Of a stretch of 64,000 nucleotides of DNA, positions 9,118 through 20,377 are shown one piece after another. Location: contig JAHBXY010000005.1 in the NCBI GenBank assembly GCA_019636275.1, positions 1 to 64,000 on the forward strand, in the 5' to 3' direction. Origin of the DNA: Planctomycetota bacterium. Lineage in GTDB: Bacteria > Planctomycetota > J058. The first letter of the stretch is position 1. Each line of letters starts with the position of its first letter. Under the pieces are notes generated by a model. It worked only from the letters and a program-made list of their open reading frames with translations, had not been told where the DNA came from and searched no databases. The translations under genes were made by a program, and so were the position numbers.

Positions 9118-10032
9118 ATGAGAGGCTCGGCTCGTCTCACGTTCGGTCTCCTGGCCCTCCTCTTCGTCGGCTCGGCCTCCGCCCTCGACTACCAGGTGCG
9201 CCGCGGGGACACCCTCTCGACGATCGCCAGCCGCTTCGGCGTGTCCGTCGATCAGCTCCGCGCGGCGAACAACCTGCGCGGCTCGACGATCATCGCCGGG
9301 CAGACGCTCAGGATCCCGATCGCCTCCGCCGAGCACGTCGTCGCCTCGGGCGAGGTCCTGTGGACGATCGCCCTGCGCTACCGGGTCACGGCCGCCGAGA
9401 TCATGCGCGTCAACGGGCTGCGCAGCGACGTGATCCACCCCGGTCAGCGCCTCCGCATTCCGGGGGTGACGGGCGCCACGACCACGAGCACCAGCAGCAC
9501 GACCGCCCGGCCCGCCCCGAGCGCGCCCGCCCCGAGCACGACCGCGCGTTCGACCCCGAGCGCCGCGACGTCGACGTCGAGGCCCCCGACGTCGACCTCG
9601 TCGACCTCTTCGAGCACCGGCCCGCGGACGAACCCGGCGGTCAACCTCACGGCCGCCGAGCTCGAGATCCTGGCCCGGATCATCAAGGGCGAGTGCCCGC
9701 CCGACGTGCCCTGGGAGGGCAAGGTGGCCGTGGCGGCGGTCGTCCTCAACCGCGTGCGTCACCCGGGCTTCCCGAGCACCGTGCGCGCCGTCGCGCACCA
9801 GCCGGCGCAGTTCTCCTGCTACAACCCGCGCATGCGCGCCCGGCTCTACAACGGGCCGGTCCCGCAGTGGTGCTATGACGCCGCCCGCGCCGCCGCACGC
9901 GGCGAGGACCCCAGCCGGGGCGCGACCCACTACTTCAACCCGCACCTGGTCCGGCCGGCCTGGGCGCGCAACATGCGCTTCATCCGTCGGATCGGCACCA
10001 CCCGCTCGACGACGCACGACTTCTATCGCTGA
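9118..10032 (+). CDS. LysM-repeat cell-wall hydrolase, SleB/Hydrolase_2 type
   Basis: A 304-residue secreted protein with a clear ribosome site (AGGAGG). Order: signal peptide (about 1-22); LysM 1 (25-68, YQVRRGDTLSTIASRFGVS); LysM 2 (73-115); a Ser/Thr/Pro linker (120-175); and a hydrolase domain (177-304). The last contains ARIIKGE, with the Glu expected to be catalytic, then VAAVVLNRVRHPGFP and GATHYFNP. The family cleaves peptidoglycan glycan strands; the LysM repeats bind GlcNAc. It is likely involved in wall remodelling. No partner gene is adjacent; its stop codon begins repeat B1. Confidence 0.92.
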   Translation: MRGSARLTFGLLALLFVGSASALDYQVRRGDTLSTIASRFGVSVDQLRAANNLRGSTIIAGQTLRIPIASAEHVVASGEVLWTIALRYRVTAAEIMRVNGLRSDVIHPGQRLRIPGVTGATTTSTSSTTARPAPSAPAPSTTARSTPSAATSTSRPPTSTSSTSSSTGPRTNPAVNLTAAELEILARIIKGECPPDVPWEGKVAVAAVVLNRVRHPGFPSTVRAVAHQPAQFSCYNPRMRARLYNGPVPQWCYDAARAAARGEDPSRGATHYFNPHLVRPAWARNMRFIRRIGTTRSTTHDFYR

Positions 10033-10163
10033 CCTCGCCCACCGGTTGATCTGGAGCGAAGCGAGCGTAGCGGCCCAAGCGAGGGCGACAGGTGCCTCAC
10101 TGCGGATCGGAGCAGCGAGCCGCGCGTCCGGACGTGGACAACAGAACGAGCGACGGCCGCTGT
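10030..10163 (+). repeat. Dispersed repeat family B, copy 1 (degraded)
   Basis: Starts at the TGA stop of the LysM gene. It keeps the conserved core GGCGACAGGTGCCTCACTG at 10084-10102, the following CGGATCGGAGC, and the 3' end CGACGGCCGCTGTGAG. The 5' hairpin pair is damaged compared with copies at 22088 and 27246. It fills most of the 265-nt gap before the next gene. Confidence 0.85.
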
Positions 10164-10266
10164 GAGTCGATTTCCCCGACGTCCCGCGCCGCCGGCGCAG
10201 GACTTCCGCCCCGGCACGGGCGTTGCCGCCGGGGGTGACCGCTGGGCGCGGGTCAGGCGCCGCTGC

Positions 10267-10272
10267 TAGGAT
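10267..10272 (+). promoter_or_regulatory. Candidate -10 element (TAGGAT)
   Basis: TAGGAT ends 25 nt before the ATG at 10298; the same hexamer recurs 23 nt before the gene at 49283. No -35 consensus is evident. Confidence 0.45.
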
Positions 10273-10297
10273 CACTCCCTTGCCGACAGGTGCCCCC

Positions 10298-10888
10298 ATG
10301 CGACGCCCCCCCGCCCGACGCGCCCTCGGGTGCGCCCTCGTCCTCGCCCTCGCCTTCTGGCCCACCGGCGAAGCGCGGTCGACGACCGTCGAGGCGCTCG
10401 AGCCCGAGGACCTCGTCGCCCGCGCCGAGGCGATCGTGTGGGGCGACGTCGTCGCCGTGCGCGCCGACTGGGACGAGCGCCGCACGCGCATCTACACGCA
10501 CGTCGAGGTCGCCCCGCGCGAGACGCTCAAGGGCGGGCCGGCGCCGACCGTCGCGCTCAAGCTCCCCGGCGGCGAGGTCGACGGGGTCGTCAGCGTCGTT
10601 CACGGCGTCCCGCGCTTCCGGCCGGGCGAGGAGGTCGTGCTCCACGTCACGGCGGCCCACGCGCGCAGCGGCGTGCGCGTGCCGGTCGGCCTGGGGCAGG
10701 GCCTCCACCGCGTCGTGCGCCCGGGGCACGGGCCGGCGATCGCCACCCGCGACACGCGCGACCTGCACCTCGCGCGGCCCGGCGTCGCGGGCGTCCAGCC
10801 CGGCGCGCGCGACGCGCGCCCCCTCGACGACCTCCTCCAGGCGATCCGCGGCGAGGTCGCCCGCCAGGCGACGGGGGGCCCGCGATGA
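10298..10888 (+). CDS. Secreted protein of unknown function coupled to a matrixin
   Basis: A 196-residue protein with a signal peptide (ALGCALVLALAFWPTGEA). The body has a beta-rich pattern: EDLVARAEAIVWGDVVAV, a TLKGG segment, and RFRPGEEVVLHV. This resembles short exported proteins commonly encoded beside matrixin-like peptidases, but I cannot name the family. The ATG at 10298 is chosen for the signal peptide. Its stop overlaps the start of the metalloprotease (ATGA), so the two are made together. It may be a chaperone, inhibitor or partner of the protease. Confidence 0.7.
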   Translation: MRRPPARRALGCALVLALAFWPTGEARSTTVEALEPEDLVARAEAIVWGDVVAVRADWDERRTRIYTHVEVAPRETLKGGPAPTVALKLPGGEVDGVVSVVHGVPRFRPGEEVVLHVTAAHARSGVRVPVGLGQGLHRVVRPGHGPAIATRDTRDLHLARPGVAGVQPGARDARPLDDLLQAIRGEVARQATGGPR

Positions 10889-13065
10889 GCTCCCGCTTCG
10901 CCCGCCGCTTCGCCCACCTCTCGGCCGCGACGACCGTGGGCGCCATGGCGCTCGTCCTCGCCGGCTTCATGCGCATCTCGTTCGGCCCCGGCCAGCCCCA
11001 CTTCTTCTGGGCGTCGACGCCGGTCTCCTTCGTGATCCACGAGGCCGGCTCGGCCGACGTCAGCGACGGGAGCGACCGCGCCGCCGTGCGCCTGGCCTTC
11101 CGCGCCTGGCAGGACCTGTCCGCCTCGTCGATCACCTTCGTCGAGGACGCGGGCGCCGACGCGTCGCGCACCGACTACGACTCGACGAACATCCACCTGG
11201 TGATCTGGGACGAGGACGGCTCGACCGGGCAGTTCCCGCCGGGCTCGGCGATCGTCGCCCTGACGCCGCTCCTGGCCAACGTGGCCACCGGCCAGATCCT
11301 CGACGCCGACATCCTCTTCAACGGCGCGCTGCCGTTCTCGACCACGCTCCAGCCCGGGCGCTTCGACGTCCAGTCGGTCGCGACGCACGAGGTCGGCCAC
11401 TTCATCGGCCTCGACCACGCCGGCGGCCCGCTGACGACGATGAACTCGACCGTGCTCGCGGCGTCGACGACGCCGCGGTCGCTGTCGCGCGACGAGGAGG
11501 CGGCCGCCGCCCACGTCTACCCGGCCGCCGGCGTGCTCCGCGGGCGGATCGTCGGGACGGTCATCGCGCAGGGCGGCGGCGGGCTGCGCTACGCGCAGGT
11601 CGTGGCGATCGACGACGCCACGGGCGAGGTCGCGGGCGCGGCCGTCACCGACGCCGCCGGCAACTACGCCGTCGAGGGGCTGCGCGCCGGGACCTACTCC
11701 CTGTACGTCGAGCCGCTCGACGGCCCCTTCCGCGCCAGCGACACGATCGCCCTGCACAGCGAGACGGCCGACGCGTTCGCCACCACGTGGTACGCGGCCG
11801 GGCCCATCGTGCTCGGCGCCGGCGGCCAGGCCAGCGCGACCTGGGCGGTCTCGCCGACGGTCCACCTGACGATCACCAGCTCGAGCGGCGCGCGCCTGGC
11901 CAACGGCTCGGGCGCCACGTTCGACGTGTTCGGCCAGGGGCTGGCGGACGTCGTCTCGGCGCGCATCACCGGGACCGGCGTCACCGTGACGCAGCTCCAG
12001 CACCTCACGGGGCGGCTGCGCGTGACCGTCGCGGCCGACGTCAACGCCCTGCGCGGCGTGCGCAGCCTCGAGGTCACCGACGGCCAGGGCCGCGTCGCGC
12101 TCCTCACGGCGGCCGTCGTCGTCCAGGACCTCGACCCGACGATCACGCAGGTCTCGCCCGTCGCGCTCGACCCGGTCGGCGGCGAGCAGCTCACGATCCA
12201 GGGCACCCGGTTCGTCCAGGGGTCGGCCGTCGTCCTGGGCGGGCAGGTCGCGCCGGGCGTCGTCTTCGTCTCGGCCAATCAGCTCCGCTGCACGACGCCG
12301 CCCTCGCCGGGCACGACCGGGCCCCTCGACGTCGTCGTGATCCGCCCCGACGGGCGCGAGGCGCGCGCCGCGGGCGCCGTCCGCTACCGCGCGGACCCGA
12401 AGCCCACGGCGATCGACCCCGCCCGCGGCCCGCTCGCCGGCGGGTCGTTTCACCGCATCGTCGGCAGCGGCTTCGCCCAGGGCGCCACGGTCGACGTCGG
12501 CGGGACGCAGGCGCAGGTCCTGTCGGTCACCTCGACCGCGATCGAGCTGCGCCTGCCGGCGGGCGCCGCCCCCGGGCAGGTCGGCGTGCTCGTGCGCATC
12601 GACGACCAGGAGGCCTTCGTCCCGGGCGGCCTGACCTACGTCGACGCCCCGGCGCCGCAGGTCACCTCGATGTCCCCGCAGAGCGGGCCGGCGTCCGGCG
12701 GGACGGCCGTGATCCTCCTCGGCCAGGCCTTCGCGCCCGACGCCGCGGTGACCTTCGGCGGCCTCCCGGCGACGAACGTCGTCGTCGCCCCCGCCGGCGA
12801 CCGGATCGACGCCGTGGCCCCGGCGCAGGCCGCGGGCGCGGTCGAGGTCCGCGTGACCAACCCGCAGACCGGCCTGGTCGGCTTCGCCCCCGGGCTCTTC
12901 TCCTACACCGGCGGCGGCGAGGTCGTGGCCGGGGGGCGGCGCTCCTCGTCGGGGAGCTGCGCGATCGCGCCCGCCGCCGGCGGCGCCCCCGGCCTCCCCG
13001 CGGCCGCCCTCGCGGCAGTCGGTCTCGCGCTGCCCTCGCGGCGCCGCCGGCCGCCCGCGGCATGA
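10885..13065 (+). CDS. Matrixin-family metalloprotease with three IPT/TIG domains and a C-terminal sorting tail
   Basis: A 726-residue exported protein. The zinc site HEVGHFIGLDH is at residues 168-178, with a candidate Met-turn at M186, marking a metzincin/matrixin catalytic domain (about 40-215). Next comes a carboxypeptidase-regulatory-like domain (about 217-300). Three IPT/TIG immunoglobulin-like domains follow (about 425-690, e.g. SPQSGPASGGTAVILLGQAF). The end is tripartite: a GSC motif, a hydrophobic stretch and an SRRRR cluster, like MYXO-CTERM or GlyGly-CTERM signals processed by rhomboid-like sortases. It is expected to be displayed on or released from the surface. Confidence 0.88.
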   Translation: MSSRFARRFAHLSAATTVGAMALVLAGFMRISFGPGQPHFFWASTPVSFVIHEAGSADVSDGSDRAAVRLAFRAWQDLSASSITFVEDAGADASRTDYDSTNIHLVIWDEDGSTGQFPPGSAIVALTPLLANVATGQILDADILFNGALPFSTTLQPGRFDVQSVATHEVGHFIGLDHAGGPLTTMNSTVLAASTTPRSLSRDEEAAAAHVYPAAGVLRGRIVGTVIAQGGGGLRYAQVVAIDDATGEVAGAAVTDAAGNYAVEGLRAGTYSLYVEPLDGPFRASDTIALHSETADAFATTWYAAGPIVLGAGGQASATWAVSPTVHLTITSSSGARLANGSGATFDVFGQGLADVVSARITGTGVTVTQLQHLTGRLRVTVAADVNALRGVRSLEVTDGQGRVALLTAAVVVQDLDPTITQVSPVALDPVGGEQLTIQGTRFVQGSAVVLGGQVAPGVVFVSANQLRCTTPPSPGTTGPLDVVVIRPDGREARAAGAVRYRADPKPTAIDPARGPLAGGSFHRIVGSGFAQGATVDVGGTQAQVLSVTSTAIELRLPAGAAPGQVGVLVRIDDQEAFVPGGLTYVDAPAPQVTSMSPQSGPASGGTAVILLGQAFAPDAAVTFGGLPATNVVVAPAGDRIDAVAPAQAAGAVEVRVTNPQTGLVGFAPGLFSYTGGGEVVAGGRRSSSGSCAIAPAAGGAPGLPAAALAAVGLALPSRRRRPPAA

Positions 13066-13204
13066 GCGCCGGCCCGCTCGCGGCTGCCGCCGCTCCTGGT
13101 CAGGTCGACGCCGCGCTGGCCGCCACCCCGACGTAGCAGGCGCGCGGGCCTGCGCAGGTGCCGAGCGCGGTCTGGACCCGCGCGGGCTGCTCGAGGGGCT
13201 CGTC

Positions 13205-15913
13205 GTGGGCGGGGCCCTGGGGCCCGCCCTGGCGCTCGTGGGCCTGGGCGGCGCCCCGGTCGAGGCCCTCATGGGCGAGCCGCGCGACCTGCTCCGGCTG
13301 GGCGCGCCGCTGGGCGACCTCGGCGGCGACGACCTGGCCGGCGACTTCGAAGGCCTGCGGGCCGCGCGGCGGCGCACGACGCTGCGCGTGGCCGCGCGCG
13401 AGCTCTCGGGCGAGCTGGGGGCGGCGCAGGCGGCGCGGCACCTGTCGCGCGCGGCCGACGCGCTGATCGACGCCGCCCTCCGGCTGGCGCGCGCGCAGGT
13501 CGCCTCGCGCTTCCCGCGCGCGGCGGACCTGCCGCTCGTCGTGCTCGCGCTGGGCAAGCTCGGCGGCGAGGAGCTCAACTACTCGAGCGACGTCGACCTC
13601 GTGCTCGTGCGCGCCGACGGCGCGCCGGAGGACGCCGCCGCCGCGCTGTGCCGGGCGCTCGTGACCGCGCTCCAGGCCAGCTCGGCGCAGGGGCGCCTCT
13701 ACCGGGTCGACCTGCGCCTGCGGCCCTACGGGCAGTCGGGCGCCCTGGCGCCGACCGCCGGCGCGCTCGTCGACTACTACCTGCAGCACGGGCGCACCTG
13801 GGAGCGGCAGGCGCTGGTCAAGGCGCGCCCCTGCGCGGGCGACCTGGCGCTCGGCGCCGAGGTGCTCGCGCGGCTCGCGCCGTGGCTGTGGCGCGACGCG
13901 CTCGACGCGCGGGCGATCCGCGAGATCGTCGAGCTGCGCGACCGGATGACCCGCCGGGCCGAGACGGCCGCCGAGGCCGAGGGCGAGCGCGACGTGAAGG
14001 TCGGCCGCGGCGGCCTGCGCGACGTCGAGTTCGCGGCGCAGTTCCTGCAGCTCCTCCACGGCGGGCGCGACCCGACCCTGCGCGTCACGGGGACGCTCGA
14101 GGCCCTGCGTCGCCTCGAGGCGGCGCGCCTGCTCAGCCCGGCCGAGGCCGAGGAGCTGGGCGAGAGCTACCGCTTCGTGCGGCGCCTCGAGCACCTCCTG
14201 CAGCTCGTGCACGACCGCGAGCTCACGCGCCTGCCCGCGGGCCCGGGCCTCGAGCCGCTGGCGCGCGCCCTGCGCCTCGCCCCCGCGGCGCTCGAGGCGC
14301 GCTTCGCCGAGCGGCGCGCCGCCGCCCGCCGCGTCCTCGACCGGCTCCTGCGCGCACCGTTCGACGCCCAGGCCGACGCGCCCGGCGCCGCCGTGCAGGA
14401 CCTGCTCCTGGCCGGGCGGGCCGAGCCCGGCCAGGCCGAGGCCCTGCTGGGCGCGTTCCGCGACCCCGCGACCGCCTGGCGTCACCTCGACGCCCTGGCC
14501 CGCGAGCGCTCGTCGTTCCTGGCCCCGTCGGGCCGCGCGCGCACGCTCCTGGCGGGGCTGGCGCCGCGCCTGCTCGCGGCGCTGGCGCGCTGCCCCGACC
14601 CGGACCGCGCCCTGGCCAACCTCGAGCGCGCCACGGCCAACCTCGGCGCCAAGGCCACCGTCTACGAGCTCATGGCCCAGGACCCGGACGCCCTGGGGCT
14701 CTTCGTGGGCCTCGCCGCCGGCAGCGACGCCCTCACCGAGACGCTGGCCCTGCACCCGGGCGTCCTCGACGAGGTGATCGACCGCCTGCTCACGCGGACG
14801 CCCTCGACCGCGGCCGAGGTCGAGGCCGAGGCGGCGGCGGTGCTCGACGCGGCGCCCGACCCCGCCGCGGCCGAGGCGCCCCTGCGCGAGCTCCGCGCCC
14901 TGCACCTCCTGCTCGCCGGCATGCTCGACCTGGGCGGGCGCGCCAACGTGCAGAACACCGGCCGCGCCCTGGCCGAGCTGGGCGAGGGGCTCCTGCGCGC
15001 CCTGCTCGCCCGGGCGACGCGCGACGTCGCGCGCCGCCGCGGCGCCCTGCCGCCCGGCGGGCAGTGCCTCCTGGCGCTCGGCAAGCTCGGCGCGCGCGAG
15101 CTCTCCTACGCCAGCGACCTCGACCTGATCGCGCTGCACGCCGCCCCCGACGCCGAGGCCGCCGAGCCGTGGGGTGAGGTCGTGCAGGCGCTGCTCGCCT
15201 GGTCGCAGGGCGGCCCCTCGCCCGAGGGGGCCTTCCTGCCGCTCGACCTGCGCCTGCGCCCCGACGGCGGCAAGGGGCCGCTCTCGGCGCAGGTCGACGC
15301 GGCCCTGGCCTACTGGCGCGAGGGCGGCGCCCGCCACTTCGAGCGGCTGGCCCTGCAGAAGGCGCGCGTCGTCGCCGGCGACCCGGCGCTCGGCGCGCGC
15401 GTCGAGGCCGCGCTGGCGGCGACGCTCTACGCGCGCGACTACGGGCCCGACCTGTGGGACGAGGTCGAGACCATGCGCGCGCGGCAGGTCGAGGCCGCGG
15501 CGCCGGGCGACCTCAAGCGCGGCCCGGGCGGCCTGTCCGACGTCGAGCTCCTGGCCAGCGGCCTGGCCCTGCGCCACGGCGGGCGCGTCGCAGCGCTGCG
15601 CGTGCCCAACACGGTGCGCCTCCTCGAGGCCCTGGCGCAGGCGGGCCTGCTCGAGCCCGCCGAGCACCGCGACCTGCGCACGGCCTACGGCCTCCTGCGC
15701 CGCCTCGAGCTGCGCCTGCGCGTGCGCGCCTGGCAGGCCCGCGCCGTCCTGCCCGAGGGCGCCGCGCTGCGCGAGCTGGCGCTGGGCCTCGGCTACGTCG
15801 ATGCGGGGCCGGGCGCGGCGGAGCGCGCCTTCGTGCAGGAGGTCGAGTTCCACCGCCGGCGCACGCGGCAGGTCGTCGAGGGCGTCCTCGCGCGCCAGCG
15901 CGCGCGGCCCTGA
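13205..15913 (+). CDS. glnE: Bifunctional glutamine synthetase adenylyltransferase/adenylyl-removing enzyme
   Basis: A 902-residue protein with both nucleotidyltransferase domains of GlnE: LGKLGGEELNYSSDVDLVLV in the N-terminal deadenylylating half and LGKLGARELSYASDLDLIAL in the C-terminal adenylylating half. Each is followed by the DLRLRP motif. It switches glutamine synthetase activity with nitrogen status. The listed GTG is the earliest start in this frame, but the protein is shorter than usual at its N-terminus. An ATG at 13062, overlapping the previous stop, opens another frame that ends at 13136; one missing base near 13130 would join it to glnE. No glnA or glnB is in the window. Confidence 0.92.
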   Translation: MGGALGPALALVGLGGAPVEALMGEPRDLLRLGAPLGDLGGDDLAGDFEGLRAARRRTTLRVAARELSGELGAAQAARHLSRAADALIDAALRLARAQVASRFPRAADLPLVVLALGKLGGEELNYSSDVDLVLVRADGAPEDAAAALCRALVTALQASSAQGRLYRVDLRLRPYGQSGALAPTAGALVDYYLQHGRTWERQALVKARPCAGDLALGAEVLARLAPWLWRDALDARAIREIVELRDRMTRRAETAAEAEGERDVKVGRGGLRDVEFAAQFLQLLHGGRDPTLRVTGTLEALRRLEAARLLSPAEAEELGESYRFVRRLEHLLQLVHDRELTRLPAGPGLEPLARALRLAPAALEARFAERRAAARRVLDRLLRAPFDAQADAPGAAVQDLLLAGRAEPGQAEALLGAFRDPATAWRHLDALARERSSFLAPSGRARTLLAGLAPRLLAALARCPDPDRALANLERATANLGAKATVYELMAQDPDALGLFVGLAAGSDALTETLALHPGVLDEVIDRLLTRTPSTAAEVEAEAAAVLDAAPDPAAAEAPLRELRALHLLLAGMLDLGGRANVQNTGRALAELGEGLLRALLARATRDVARRRGALPPGGQCLLALGKLGARELSYASDLDLIALHAAPDAEAAEPWGEVVQALLAWSQGGPSPEGAFLPLDLRLRPDGGKGPLSAQVDAALAYWREGGARHFERLALQKARVVAGDPALGARVEAALAATLYARDYGPDLWDEVETMRARQVEAAAPGDLKRGPGGLSDVELLASGLALRHGGRVAALRVPNTVRLLEALAQAGLLEPAEHRDLRTAYGLLRRLELRLRVRAWQARAVLPEGAALRELALGLGYVDAGPGAAERAFVQEVEFHRRRTRQVVEGVLARQRARP

Positions 15914-16522
15914 GGTGTGCTCGACGGCTGCGGCCGCGGATGCTGGGCGGGGCGGCGCGCGCGCGGGCTCGAAGTATGCCGATACGACGTCGCCCGCGCG
16001 CGCGCCGCCTCGCCTCAGCCTCCGCGGCCTCGCCTCGCTCGTTGCTCCGATCGAAGGCTGACCACCATTGAAACGTGGTAGCGCCGATCCGTTCAGGGGC
16101 TCCGAGTGGTGTGCTCGACGGCTGCGGCCGCGAATGCTGGGCGGGGCGGCGCGCGCGCGGGCTCGAAGTATGCCGATACGACGTCGCCCGCGCGCGCGCC
16201 GCCTCGCCTCAGCCTCCGCGGCCTCGCCTCGCTCGTTGCTCCGATCGAAGGCTGACCGCCATTGAAACGTGGTAGCGCCGATCCGTTCAGGGGCTCCGAG
16301 TGGTGTGCTCGACGGCTGCGGCCGCGGATGCTGGGCGGGGCGGCGCGCGCGCGGGCTCGAAGTATGCCGATACGACGTCGCGCGCGCCGCCTCGCCTCAG
16401 CCTCCGCGGCCTCGCCTCGTTGCTCCGATCGAAGGCTGGCCACCAGTGAAAGGTGGTAGCGCCGATCCGTTCAGGAGCTCCGAGTGGCGTGCTCGACGGC
16501 TGCTCCGGTCGAAGGCTGGTGA
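15914..16522 (+). repeat. Tandem array of repeat family A (three full units and a deleted fourth)
   Basis: Units start at 15914, 16108, 16302 and 16486. The first two are 194 bp each, the third 184 bp with small losses; the fourth keeps only its two ends (16486-16522). In unit 1 a perfect 18-bp GC stem (15951-15968 with 15992-16009) is enclosed by a 9-bp outer stem (15932-15940 with 16021-16029). The array begins directly after the glnE stop. No gene is seen in it; open frames through it are low-complexity and repeat with the unit. Confidence 0.95.
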
Positions 16523-16603
16523 CCAAGGCTCGCCGGCGAGCGTCGACTGCTCACGCTCTGGAGGCCCCCCCTGCTCGCGGTGGCGCCCACGTGACCGGCG
16601 GGG

Positions 16604-16609
16604 TACCCT
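16604..16609 (+). promoter_or_regulatory. Candidate -10 element (TACCCT)
   Basis: TACCCT ends 25 nt before the GTG at 16635; the same hexamer stands before nfeD at 47216. Confidence 0.35.
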
Positions 16610-16634
16610 CGCGCGGATCCACCCGGAGGCACTC

Positions 16635-17426
16635 GTGGCCACCCCCAACGATCCCCCGCGTCCCCCCGCTCCCGGTGCCCGTCCGGCGCGCCCCGGGCCG
16701 GTGTCCGGCCCCCGCCCCGGCGCCACCCCCGGCGCCCCGGGAGGCGACTGGAAGCGCCACATGCTGGTGCGCGTCGGCGCGCCGCCCATGGACCTCAAGC
16801 CCGACCAGGCCATCGTCATCGGCCGCGCCCAGGAGGCGGACCTGTCCGTGCCGTCGAACCGCGTCTCGCGCCGGCACGCGGAGATCTACTGGAAGGACGG
16901 GCGGCCCTGGATCAAGGACCTGGGCTCGCAGAACGGCACGCAGGTGAACGGCAAGCGCATCCAGGACCACCGCCTCGAGGACAACGACGAGGTCTCGGTG
17001 GGGCCGTTCCTCTGCACCTACCGGCACATGAGCGGCGTCGGCAGCGTCGGCAAGGCCGCCGCCGCCACCGACACCAACGCCCTCACCCAGCCCATGCTGG
17101 CCGACGCCATGGCCGGGCGCCTCGACCTCGTGAACCTGTTCGAGCTCCTGCAGACGCTCGAGTTCAACCAGAAGACCGGCACGCTCGAGGTCTTCGGCAC
17201 CGACGGCCACGACGGGCGCATCGTCGTCAAGGACGGCGCGCCGATCTTCGCCCAGACCGAGGCGCACCAGGGCGACGAGGCGGTCATCGAGCTCGTCGGC
17301 TGCAAGGAGGGGCAGTTCAGCTTCTCGCCGGCGCTCGACGAGGGCGCGCGCAACGTGCAGCGGCCGATGACCAGCATCCTGCTCGAGGCGGGCCGCCGCA
17401 TGGACGAGGCGGGCGGCGCGGGCTGA
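16635..17426 (+). CDS. FHA domain protein with C-terminal DUF4388 domain
   Basis: A 263-residue cytoplasmic protein; the GTG start has GGAGG five bases upstream. After a Pro-rich head comes an FHA domain (about 45-130) with VIGRAQEADLSVPSNRVSRR and GSQNGTQVNG, the phosphothreonine-binding loops. The second half (about 155-235, AGRLDLVNLFELLQTLEFNQ) matches DUF4388, a domain common in Myxococcota and relatives and often linked to signalling or gliding. It probably reads phosphorylation marks, perhaps from the FHA-kinase encoded 500 nt downstream. Confidence 0.87.
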   Translation: MATPNDPPRPPAPGARPARPGPVSGPRPGATPGAPGGDWKRHMLVRVGAPPMDLKPDQAIVIGRAQEADLSVPSNRVSRRHAEIYWKDGRPWIKDLGSQNGTQVNGKRIQDHRLEDNDEVSVGPFLCTYRHMSGVGSVGKAAAATDTNALTQPMLADAMAGRLDLVNLFELLQTLEFNQKTGTLEVFGTDGHDGRIVVKDGAPIFAQTEAHQGDEAVIELVGCKEGQFSFSPALDEGARNVQRPMTSILLEAGRRMDEAGGAG

Positions 17427-17454
17427 CTCCCCGTCGCGCTGCCAGCGCCGGAGG

Positions 17455-17818
17455 GTTTCACCGCAGAGGAGCAGAGGGAGCAGAGGGCGTGGCGTCGCTC
17501 GCCCGTCCTTCCGGGCCCGCGCACGATCGTTTCGCGATCAGTTCCTTTCGGGTGCAGAGGTGGCATGCCCCGGGCCCTTCCCAGCCCCTGGCGCTGCCTT
17601 CGTCGACCCGAGGGGGGAAGGCAAGGCAAGGGGAAGCTGGCTGCTGCGAGCGCGCTGCAGGCCCACGATCCAACGGGAGACCTGACTGGCTGGGGGCGAG
17701 TCCTCCTTGGACCTCGTTCCGTGGACCTTCCTCGCCTTCCTGACCCTCCTCGCGCGAGGAGGGGAGCGCATTCGGGCCGCGCACCGCCCTCTGCTCCCTC
17801 TGCTCCTCTGTTGTGAAC
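17455..17818. repeat. Repeat family C as an inverted pair around about 295 bp
   Basis: The left arm 17455-17489 and right arm 17785-17818 are near-perfect inverse copies, differing only in the TTTCACCG/TTCACAA end. The core is GAGGAGCAGAGGGAGCAGAG. A third copy is at 47102-47143. The 295 bp between the arms has no credible gene: the one open frame is low-complexity and lacks a ribosome site. It looks like a non-autonomous element or two independent insertions, and fills most of the gap before the kinase. Confidence 0.8.
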
Positions 17819-17872
17819 ATCATCCGTCGCCCGCCGACCCGCATGGGGCTTCAGCGCGGGGCCGGGCTCGTT

Positions 17873-17878
17873 TAGACT
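17873..17878 (+). promoter_or_regulatory. Candidate promoter of the FHA kinase (TTCAGC-N17-TAGACT)
   Basis: TAGACT at 17873 with a weak -35 (TTCAGC, 17850-17855) at 17-nt spacing, 48 nt before the ATG at 17927. Confidence 0.4.
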
Positions 17879-17926
17879 CGCTCACGCGCGCGGCAGGGGA
17901 GCGCGCGCCGAGGGGTCGGAGGCGAG

Positions 17927-20373
<2,447 letters not shown>

Positions 20374-20377
<4 letters not shown>

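Noticed and set aside
16068..16459. Repeated 65-residue open frames in the family A array
   Set aside because: They recur only because the DNA repeats; Arg/Ala-rich, no ribosome site, absent from the other family A copies.
15914..16522. CRISPR array
   Set aside because: Units are 184-194 bp with no alternating spacers; adjacent units are near-identical along their whole length and no cas gene is present.
17489..17743. 84-codon + strand frame between the family C arms
   Set aside because: Low-complexity, no ribosome site, begins inside the repeat arm; not a transposase.
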